Shown piece after piece: positions 1 to 5,612 of a stretch of 37,039 bases of DNA. Origin of the DNA: UBA1425 sp045537495 (GTDB lineage Bacteria; Bacillota; Clostridia; Oscillospirales; Acutalibacteraceae); contig JAZSPN010000138.1 of the NCBI GenBank assembly GCA_045537495.1, forward strand, positions 1 to 37,039, given 5' to 3'. The notes below the pieces were generated by a model. It was given only the letters and a program-made list of their open reading frames with translations, made no database searches and had not been told where the DNA came from. Each line of letters starts with the position of its first letter. Position 1 is the stretch's first letter. A program made the translations under genes and the position numbers.

Positions 1-723
1 GCAATGCTTATTGTTTCTGCAATCGTTCTCACAAGCGCAACTTATGCATGGTTCGCAAGCGGTTCCAACGCATACGTTGAAACAATCTCTGCAACAATCA
101 CAAACAGCGACGGTTCTATCCTTCTTTCTGCAGACGGCGGCACACAGTGGCTCTCCACAATCGGCCAGGGCAACTTCACAGCTTCCACAGGTTCTTTCTC
201 ATCTGCATATGCTCCTGTTTCCGTAACAGTTGCAGCTAACCCCGCAGTTGTCGGCGGTCAGCTTGACGGTTCCAACTTCCAGGCAGTAGCAGCTACAGCT
301 GGTAACGAGTACACAAAGTTCTCTTACAAGCTTAAGACAACAGTTGACGCAACTGTTTCTTGTGCTCCCTCTTTCTCAACAGCTGTTGACTACGGTTATG
401 CTCTTGTTATCATCAACGGCACAACTTACCTCTATGGTAAGGACACAGCAAGAACATACTACCCCATCTCCAATGCTGCTGATCTTACAACAGTTAAGGG
501 TGTAGACTCCAACAACAACTACATCATGGATTCCGGCGACTCTCTTTGCCCCGCAATCGGTGCAGCTACACAGCCCACAAACCCCGGCACAATCACAATC
601 GACACAACAGCTAACAATCCTGTTGACATCGACGTTTACATCTGGGCAGAAGGTCAGGATGCATCCTGCCACGGCACAGTTAACGCACAGGAAATCGCAA
701 TCGGTTTCAGCTTCACAAAATAA
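1..723 (+). CDS. TasA/camelysin-like exported fibre subunit with SipW-cognate signal peptide (5' partial)
   Basis: The frame is open from base 1 and the first in-frame ATG (base 4) lies inside the hydrophobic core of a signal peptide, with no positively charged n-region before it, so the true start lies upstream of the window. The visible 240 residues begin with a hydrophobic stretch ending in SATYAWFASG, the hallmark that follows the cut region of SipW-cognate signal peptides (TasA/CalY type). The mature part is small, Thr/Ser/Ala-rich and beta-predicted, with few charges, as expected of a fibre or matrix subunit. Codon use is very biased: threonine is nearly always ACA, a few ACT, with no ACG or ACC noticed, unlike the rest of the locus, which suggests very high expression. 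An S26B signal peptidase gene follows. The signal class is well supported; the fibre role is inferred. Confidence 0.8.
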   Translation, partial: AMLIVSAIVLTSATYAWFASGSNAYVETISATITNSDGSILLSADGGTQWLSTIGQGNFTASTGSFSSAYAPVSVTVAANPAVVGGQLDGSNFQAVAATAGNEYTKFSYKLKTTVDATVSCAPSFSTAVDYGYALVIINGTTYLYGKDTARTYYPISNAADLTTVKGVDSNNNYIMDSGDSLCPAIGAATQPTNPGTITIDTTANNPVDIDVYIWAEGQDASCHGTVNAQEIAIGFSFTK

Positions 724-756
724 TTTAACTTTGGTATAAATTACTGAAGTGCATTA

Positions 757-784
757 CTGCCGGGTGACTCCGGTTGCCCGGCAG
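757..784 (+). repeat. Stem-loop, 8-bp perfect arms
   Basis: CTGCCGGG (757-764) is the exact reverse complement of CCCGGCAG (777-784), with a 12-nt loop. It is the first of several hairpins in the 257-bp spacer after the first subunit gene. No T-run follows, so it does not look like a classic intrinsic terminator; protection of the upstream mRNA 3' end is possible. Confidence 0.6.
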
Positions 785-806
785 ACCCCCGATTCTCCCC
801 CGGTAG

Positions 807-825
807 GGGCGGTTTTAAACCGCCC
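807..825 (+). repeat. Near-perfect palindrome GGGCGGTTT/AAACCGCCC
   Basis: Nine-base arms GGGCGGTTT (807-815) and AAACCGCCC (817-825) flank one central base. The GGGCGGT...ACCGCCC ends recur in the palindrome at 1852-1878, suggesting a dispersed palindromic element or related transcription-end structures. No U-tract follows. Confidence 0.6.
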
Positions 826-880
826 TGATGAGTGATTAGCTAACACTTTTTGAGGGCTGCTTAAAACAGTCCCTGCAACC

Positions 881-908
881 TTCTGTACCGCAGAAATGCG
901 GTACAGAA
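881..908 (+). promoter_or_regulatory. 12-bp perfect RNA hairpin with GAAA tetraloop
   Basis: TTCTGTACCGCA (881-892) and TGCGGTACAGAA (897-908) are exact reverse complements closed by GAAA, a GNRA-type tetraloop. It sits between the first subunit gene and the downstream peptidase gene and would be very stable in RNA. No T-run follows. It could protect mRNA or be a processing site that sets unequal levels of subunit and peptidase. Confidence 0.7.
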
Positions 909-913
909 CGGTG

Positions 914-940
914 CGAAAAAGTGATTTATGTACTTTTTCG
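914..940 (+). promoter_or_regulatory. Alternative hairpin overlapping the structured leader
   Basis: CGAAAAAGT (914-922) is the exact reverse complement of ACTTTTTCG (932-940). Its 3' arm covers the 5' arm and tetraloop of the neighbouring leader stem (924-953), so the two folds exclude each other. That is the geometry of a conformational switch, though no ligand or antiterminator is evident. Confidence 0.45.
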
Positions 941-968
941 AAAGTCTGTAAATGACTTTTTCGGTCAT
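922..968 (+). promoter_or_regulatory. Structured RNA leader element, copy 1
   Basis: TGATTTATG (922-930) starts a 13-bp stem: 924-936 pairs with 941-953 (two G-U pairs, one mismatch) around a TTCG tetraloop. A second small stem, ATGAC (952-956) with GTCAT (964-968), follows directly and ends beside the GGAGGT ribosome binding site (969-974) of the peptidase gene. The same layout with compensatory changes recurs at 1889-1933, with 27 nt between TGATTTATG and TAAATGAC in both copies. The region is also open in frame with the downstream gene, but there is no ribosome binding site for the GTG at 921. Confidence 0.6.
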
Positions 969-980
969 GGAGGTAAAAAA

Positions 981-1844
981 ATGAAAAAAGCGCTCGGCAT
1001 TTTAGGAGATATCTTAACAGCTGTCATTCTCATATTTGCAATCACGATAACGGTTATGGTTATTTCTTCCGTCAGAAGTGAGGACAGAGTACCCAACCTC
1101 TTCGGATATGCAATAATGAATGTTGAAACGGATTCAATGGAAAGCGAAAACGGCTTCAACGTCGGCGATCTTATCATTATCCGCATGCTCGATGAAGAAG
1201 AAGCAAAAAATCTTAAAGTCGGCGATGTTATCACCTTTAAGAGATATCTTAACAAGCAGGAATATCTCGAAACTCACAGAATCGTAGAGAATACTGCAAA
1301 GGTTAACAGTGAATTTGCAATTCACGAGAGCGAAATCAAGGACGGTATCTGGTACCACGGCGGTGCTACTTACTATATCACGCAGGGTGACAACACTCCG
1401 TCAATCGATTTCAGCCCCGAAACAGGCGGAATCGAATATGCTCATGCAGGAAACATCGTCGGCATCTGGGAAGGCAAGAAAGTTCCCGTGCTCGGCAGTA
1501 TAATGAAATTTCTCCAGTCGCAGATGGGATTCATGATCTGTATCGTAGTTCCCGTAGCACTTTTCTTCATCTATGAGCTCTATGTGTTCATCGTAACGAT
1601 TTCCAGAAAGAAGAAGGAAGAAGCGCTTGCGGAAATTTCCAACAAGGAAGAAGAACTGAAAGCGAAGGCTGTTGCGGAATTCCTTGCACAACAGCAGGCC
1701 GAGGATACAAAGAAGGCTGAAACTCCTGCGGAACCGCAGAAACCCGAAGCTCCCGCAGCACCTGCCAACGAGATGAGTGAAGAGGAAAAACAGAGAATCA
1801 TCAATGAATATCTTGCGAAGCAGGCTCAGGAAAAGAAAGAATAA
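981..1844 (+). CDS. SipW-type (S26B) signal peptidase with long cytoplasmic tail
   Basis: A 287-residue membrane serine peptidase predicted to cut signal peptides of neighbouring exported subunits. The start is ATG 981, preceded by GGAGGT at 969-974; an upstream in-frame GTG at 921 lacks a ribosome binding site. Membrane segments lie at about residues 9-30 and 183-206. The S26B serine motif is TDSM with Ser52, the ER/archaeal-type histidine is in THRIV (His99), and the QGDN box is at 135-138, so it is the Ser-His type rather than Ser-Lys. After the second membrane helix and an RKKK inner-face signal comes a tail of about 80 residues rich in Glu, Lys, Ala and Pro. It contains KAVAEFLAQQ (229-238) and KQRIINEYLAKQ (270-281), motifs shared with the second peptidase. 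Ordinary SipW proteins lack such a tail. Confidence 0.9.
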   Translation: MKKALGILGDILTAVILIFAITITVMVISSVRSEDRVPNLFGYAIMNVETDSMESENGFNVGDLIIIRMLDEEEAKNLKVGDVITFKRYLNKQEYLETHRIVENTAKVNSEFAIHESEIKDGIWYHGGATYYITQGDNTPSIDFSPETGGIEYAHAGNIVGIWEGKKVPVLGSIMKFLQSQMGFMICIVVPVALFFIYELYVFIVTISRKKKEEALAEISNKEEELKAKAVAEFLAQQQAEDTKKAETPAEPQKPEAPAAPANEMSEEEKQRIINEYLAKQAQEKKE

Positions 1845-1851
1845 TTATTCA

Positions 1852-1878
1852 GGGCGGTCAACGGACCGTTGACCGCCC
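1852..1878 (+). repeat. 13-bp perfect palindrome after the first peptidase gene
   Basis: GGGCGGTCAACGG (1852-1864) and CCGTTGACCGCCC (1866-1878) are exact reverse complements around one base, seven bases after the stop codon. The GGGCGGT/ACCGCCC ends match the palindrome at 807-825. There is no T-run; it may be an mRNA 3'-end stabiliser, a bidirectional stop signal or a dispersed palindromic repeat. Confidence 0.65.
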
Positions 1879-1888
1879 GACAAAACCA

Positions 1889-1933
1889 TGATTTATGAAC
1901 TGCCCGTGCAGTTTATAAATGACGGCTTTGTCA
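1889..1933 (+). promoter_or_regulatory. Structured RNA leader element, copy 2
   Basis: TGATTTATG (1889-1897) opens a 13-bp stem, 1891-1903 pairing with 1908-1920 with a single G-U pair, around a CCGT tetraloop. A second small stem TGAC (1920-1923)/GTCA (1930-1933) follows. Arm and loop lengths equal those of copy 1 at 922-968, and the inner stem differs by matched changes on both sides (ACTTT/AAAGT there, ACTGC/GCAGT here). It lies 27 nt upstream of the next exported-subunit gene. Confidence 0.6.
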
Positions 1934-1959
1934 AAAATAAGGAAAAAGAGGTAATAATT

Positions 1960-2892
1960 ATGGCAAGACGCAAACTCGGCGCTTCGGTAATCATTCTGTT
2001 TATCGCAGCAATCACACTCATATCGGGTACATACGCATGGTTCCTGGTAGGCGGCTTCGCAAGCTTGTTCGACATCGGCTTCGATGTAATCGAGGCTCAG
2101 GGCGGTCTTCTTCTCCAGGGTTCCGCCGGAACGGCAGAAGAAGGTGCTGATGACTGGGGTACAGTCCTCGGCAGAGTAGACTTTACGGAAAAGAGCTTTA
2201 TTGTTGAAGGCGGAAGATATAAGCCCGTTTCAAGTATGGACGGCGAAACTTTCGTTTCCGTACAGCTTAAAGACGGTGCATTCGTAAGTGACGGCTTCGC
2301 TCCGTCAAAGGATGATACGGATGTATCCAATTCTCAGATTTGCTACAATGACTTTGATTTTAAGGTCAAGTCGGATGCGGAAGAAATTGTTGGCGACGAT
2401 TCTTCCGGAGCATACGTTCAGATTGAACTTAACGGTGATTCTTTCGATGAAAGCGGCAACATCACGTCCAACGAGGATGATCCTCTCGGTGCAGCTGTTG
2501 CAGCAAGAGTTGCGGTTACTGTTGACGGTGTAACGAGAGTTTACTCTGTTGACGGTGAATCCTACAATGCAGTTACTCGTGCTTTCGGTACTACTATTGC
2601 CGATACAGACGAAGCTGATCTTGGTCAGGGCAACCGCATCATCGACACCGATGAAGATACAGCAGGCACTGCAGGTCTTACTGCACCTGCCTCTTATGAC
2701 AGACTTGCAGACGAAAACGGTGTAGCAACCAAGATCTATCTCGGTTCTATTCCCGGAAACGCTTCTGCAGGCAAGGATGTTTCCATCCAGGTCTGGCTTG
2801 AAGGTAACGATCCCGACTGTGTTGACTTTGCTGATAACACGGTTGCAGGTAAGAGCCTCATGGCAAAGATCACATTCGGTATCGACGAATAA
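1960..2892 (+). CDS. Exported subunit with SipW-cognate signal peptide
   Basis: A 310-residue exported protein. The start is ATG 1960, preceded by AAGAGGT (1946-1952); an ATG at 1888 in frame has no ribosome binding site and lies in the conserved hairpin leader. The N-terminus is MARRK, a hydrophobic stretch, then SGTYAWFLVGG, the SipW-cognate class signature. The mature part is acidic (many Asp/Glu) and beta-rich and ends with SLMAKITFGID, resembling the ending IAIGFSFTK of the first subunit, so both appear to share a TasA/CalY-like fold. It is followed by the second peptidase gene, repeating a subunit-then-peptidase order. Codon use is less biased than in the first subunit, which suggests lower expression, for example as a minor or anchoring subunit. 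Fold and role are inferred. Confidence 0.78.
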   Translation: MARRKLGASVIILFIAAITLISGTYAWFLVGGFASLFDIGFDVIEAQGGLLLQGSAGTAEEGADDWGTVLGRVDFTEKSFIVEGGRYKPVSSMDGETFVSVQLKDGAFVSDGFAPSKDDTDVSNSQICYNDFDFKVKSDAEEIVGDDSSGAYVQIELNGDSFDESGNITSNEDDPLGAAVAARVAVTVDGVTRVYSVDGESYNAVTRAFGTTIADTDEADLGQGNRIIDTDEDTAGTAGLTAPASYDRLADENGVATKIYLGSIPGNASAGKDVSIQVWLEGNDPDCVDFADNTVAGKSLMAKITFGIDE

Positions 2893-2926
2893 TTCCTTAT
2901 TATTTAGTTTTGACAAATCCCGATTA

Positions 2927-2956
2927 GTTGTGGCAGAATGCCATATCTGCCACAAC
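2927..2956 (+). promoter_or_regulatory. 11-bp perfect hairpin between subunit and peptidase genes
   Basis: GTTGTGGCAGA (2927-2937) is the reverse complement of TCTGCCACAAC (2946-2956), loop 8 nt. A smaller inverted repeat ACAGTT/AACTGT lies at 2973-2985. There is no U-tract. It is the third subunit/peptidase junction or leader in this locus to carry a strong hairpin. Confidence 0.6.
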
Positions 2957-3013
2957 ATGTGGGGTTAGTGTGACAGTTTAACTGTTTAGATTTTATGTGT
3001 TTGGGGAAAGATG

Positions 3014-3931
3014 ATGAACGAACATAAAGATAATAAAACAATATCGGTCATCGCGAATATCATTTCAACGATAGTTCTTGTTTTTTCTATCATTGTGTGT
3101 GTACTCGTCATCGCATCTATGAAGTCATCTTCGGGTGTTGCTCATATTTTCGGCTATTCCGTTCTTTCGGTTAAGAGTGACTCCATGGAGCCCGAGTTTT
3201 TCGAGAATGATCTGATTGTTGTCAAATGTACGAAAACTACCGACGTTTTCGAGGTCGGTGATATCGTATCTTTCTTTGCATACGACAATAGCGGTACGCG
3301 TTTCATCAACACTCACCGTATTGTTGAAGTCATCGAAGGTGATACAAGAAACCGTTACGTTACAAAGGGCGACAATGCTGCAGCCGCTGACGATAAGAAG
3401 ATTTACAGCAGCAACATAATCGGCCAGTACACCGGCAGACGTATCTCGGGACTCGGAAAAATAGTTGACTTTATTAATTCTCCGACAGGTGTTTTGCTTT
3501 GTGTAGTAATTCCGTCGGCGATAATTATTATCGCACAAGCCGTCAGTTACGCTACCGAGGCGTCAAAGAAAAAGAAGCTTATGTTGGCTCAGGCTGAAGA
3601 GCGTGCACGCGCAGAAAGAGTACAGCTTATCAACGATGTTGTTGCGGCTCAGAATAATGCGAGCGGTGCAGCTGTAATCCGTCAGCCGATAATTCCCTCC
3701 GATATTCAGTTTGACGATGTTGAGAAACAGCGTGTTATTGAAGAATATCTGCTTAAACAGAGAGAAGAGGAAGCCAAGAAGCAAGCTATCATCGAGGAAT
3801 ACTTGGCAAAGCAAAAAGAAGCTGAAGAGGCGGCAAAAGAAGAAGCCGAAGCAGCTAAGATTAAAGCGATTATTGCAGAATTTCTGGCTCAGCAGAAAGC
3901 GGAAAATACAGATAATTCTGCAAAGGATTAA
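3014..3931 (+). CDS. SipW-type (S26B) signal peptidase with repeated tail motif
   Basis: Membrane signal peptidase of 305 residues. Two adjacent ATGs exist (3011, 3014); 3014 is 6 nt from GGGGA (3003-3007) and is preferred. Membrane helices are near residues 11-35 and 159-180. Catalytic features are SDSMEP (Ser57), THRIV (His101) and TKGDN (117-121). After AS-KKKK the cytoplasmic tail of about 120 residues carries three copies of a 12-residue motif: KQRVIEEYLLKQ (238-249), KQAIIEEYLAKQ (256-267) and IKAIIAEFLAQQ (283-294), separated by Glu/Lys/Ala-rich helix. The first peptidase carries two copies of the same motif, but the three downstream peptidases have none. The tail is probably a helical docking segment facing the cytoplasm; the AAA+ ATPase encoded 73 bp downstream is a natural candidate partner, though that is inference. 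Confidence 0.9.
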   Translation: MNEHKDNKTISVIANIISTIVLVFSIIVCVLVIASMKSSSGVAHIFGYSVLSVKSDSMEPEFFENDLIVVKCTKTTDVFEVGDIVSFFAYDNSGTRFINTHRIVEVIEGDTRNRYVTKGDNAAAADDKKIYSSNIIGQYTGRRISGLGKIVDFINSPTGVLLCVVIPSAIIIIAQAVSYATEASKKKKLMLAQAEERARAERVQLINDVVAAQNNASGAAVIRQPIIPSDIQFDDVEKQRVIEEYLLKQREEEAKKQAIIEEYLAKQKEAEEAAKEEAEAAKIKAIIAEFLAQQKAENTDNSAKD

Positions 3932-3937
3932 AGTAAT

Positions 3938-3952
3938 AATATCTCTGATATT
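3938..3952 (+). repeat. Short inverted repeat before the AAA+ gene
   Basis: AATATC (3938-3943) and GATATT (3947-3952) can form a 6-bp hairpin with a 3-nt loop. It is followed by TATAAATcAAATGAC-like sequence reminiscent of the 3' part of the two leader elements upstream, but without their full stem. AT-rich and weak. Confidence 0.25.
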
Positions 3953-4003
3953 CTATAAATCAAATGACTCACGGCAAAATTCAATGAGAAGGTGGATTTG
4001 AAT

Positions 4004-5572
4004 ATGGGCGCTATCGTAAAATTCATGGGAGATTTTCTTAACCAGTTTGTAGTTAAGGGATTCTGGGGTATCATCAAGGGCATCGGTCTTGGTATTGCCA
4101 ACATCTTTAATATTCCGAAGTATATCACTATCTTCAAGGGCTACTCTTCAGAACTCGGTGCAGGCGGTATAGTTCTTGCCGTTCTTGCAATTATCCTTGT
4201 TCTTGCTGTTCTTGCAGGTATTATTTTCCTTATTGTACTTCTTTGCAAGAAATATATCCGTTTCCGCAAGACGGTTGTTGATCAGGAAGAGCTTCTCAAT
4301 GAAGTTGCAACTCTCAACCGCGAAGTTATCAAGCTTACTCTTGAAAAGGAAAAAATCCTTGCCATGAAGGTTTCTCAGCTTGGTCTTCGTCCCGGTGAAA
4401 GTCCCTATCTTGAAGCTCCCGACGGAACAGCAGGTACTGCTTCGGAGGATGCAGAGGGTGAAGGCGAAGATGCCGACAAGCTCGATGAGGATTACAGCCG
4501 TTTCTACAAGCTTACTCAGGTTGACTTAGAGCTTGCTGACTACGTTCCTCCCGTATACAACAACGATATCACATTACCTGAAATCGTTGAAATGTTCAGA
4601 AACTTTGCAGCTTCCCGTATGGGACTTTACTACGAACATAATACAATCCGCCTTTTCCTTGCAGCATTTTCGTCGACAAGACTTATTATCTTACAGGGTA
4701 TTTCCGGTACAGGTAAAACTTCACTTCCGTATTCATTCGGTAAGTTTATTCAGAACGATGCTACTATCGCATCCGTTCAGCCGTCGTGGCGTGACCGTAC
4801 AGAGCTTTTCGGTTACTTCAACGAATTCACGAAGCGTTTCAACGAAACGGAAGTTCTCAAGAAGATGTACGAAGCTACATACAAAGAGGACATTTTCCTT
4901 ACAATCCTCGACGAAATGAACATCGCTCGTGTTGAGTATTACTTTGCAGAGCTTTTGTCAATCCTCGAAATGCCCAGCCGTGATGAATGGGTAGTCAGCC
5001 TTGTTCCTTCCGTATGGCCCACAGACCCGAAGCACCTCTTCGACGGTAAGCTTAAGCTTCCCGAGAATATGTGGTACATCGGCACAATCAACAACGACGA
5101 CTCGACATTCGCCGTTACGGATAAGGTTTACGACCGTGCTATTCCGATCGACATCAATACAAAGGGTAAATTCTTTGAAGCACCCTGGACAGACAATCTT
5201 ACAATCAGCTATAAGCATCTCGAAGAGATGTTCAGAGAATGTAAAGTTAAGCATAAGGTTTCTGACGAAAGCCTTCGCAAGCTTGCGGAACTCGACGACT
5301 ATGTTATCGAGCATTTCCGTCTTGCATTCGGTAACCGTATTGTTAAGCAGCTCGAGGACTTTGTTCCTGCTTATGTCGGCTGTGGCGGTACGGAAATCGA
5401 CGGTCTTGACTTCGTTCTTTGTCACAAGATCCTTCGTAAGTTTGAAGCACTCAATCTTTCCTTCATCCGTGATGAAATCGGCGGCTTGATCACTTACCTC
5501 AACAAGCACTTCGGTAAGTCAAACATGAAGGAGTCCAAGGAGTATCTTGAAAGACTTCAGAAATTGATCTAA
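4004..5572 (+). CDS. Membrane-anchored McrB/dynein-related AAA+ ATPase
   Basis: A 522-residue ATPase. The start ATG 4004 is served by GAAGGTGG; an in-frame GTG at 3992 lies inside that ribosome binding site. Residues about 55-80 form a clear membrane helix followed by KKYIRFRK, a short coiled region and an acidic linker (about 145-163). The AAA+ core runs from about 190: Walker A GISGTGKTSL (232-241), the family signature SWRDRTELFGYFN (261-273), Walker B LTILDEMNIARVEYYF (299-314), sensor-1 GTINNDDSTF (360-369) and an arginine-finger-like VYDRA (375-379). These are typical of the AAA_5/McrB-like group. Unlike McrB it is tied to the membrane and no McrC nuclease is adjacent. Its neighbour at 5613 is the likely partner. 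A remodelling motor for the surface system is an inference from context. Confidence 0.85.
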   Translation: MGAIVKFMGDFLNQFVVKGFWGIIKGIGLGIANIFNIPKYITIFKGYSSELGAGGIVLAVLAIILVLAVLAGIIFLIVLLCKKYIRFRKTVVDQEELLNEVATLNREVIKLTLEKEKILAMKVSQLGLRPGESPYLEAPDGTAGTASEDAEGEGEDADKLDEDYSRFYKLTQVDLELADYVPPVYNNDITLPEIVEMFRNFAASRMGLYYEHNTIRLFLAAFSSTRLIILQGISGTGKTSLPYSFGKFIQNDATIASVQPSWRDRTELFGYFNEFTKRFNETEVLKKMYEATYKEDIFLTILDEMNIARVEYYFAELLSILEMPSRDEWVVSLVPSVWPTDPKHLFDGKLKLPENMWYIGTINNDDSTFAVTDKVYDRAIPIDINTKGKFFEAPWTDNLTISYKHLEEMFRECKVKHKVSDESLRKLAELDDYVIEHFRLAFGNRIVKQLEDFVPAYVGCGGTEIDGLDFVLCHKILRKFEALNLSFIRDEIGGLITYLNKHFGKSNMKESKEYLERLQKLI

Positions 5573-5612
5573 TTTCATTTATTACATACAACGCGAAAAG
5601 GGGACAGCGTAA

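Noticed and set aside
921..980. N-terminal extension of the first peptidase from GTG 921
   Set aside because: No ribosome binding site precedes it, the region folds into the conserved hairpin element, and ATG 981 has an excellent GGAGGT.
1888..1959. N-terminal extension of the subunit gene from ATG 1888
   Set aside because: No ribosome binding site; it would put 24 mostly polar residues before a normal signal peptide. ATG 1960 has a good site. The in-frame similarity to 921-980 is better explained by the shared RNA structure.
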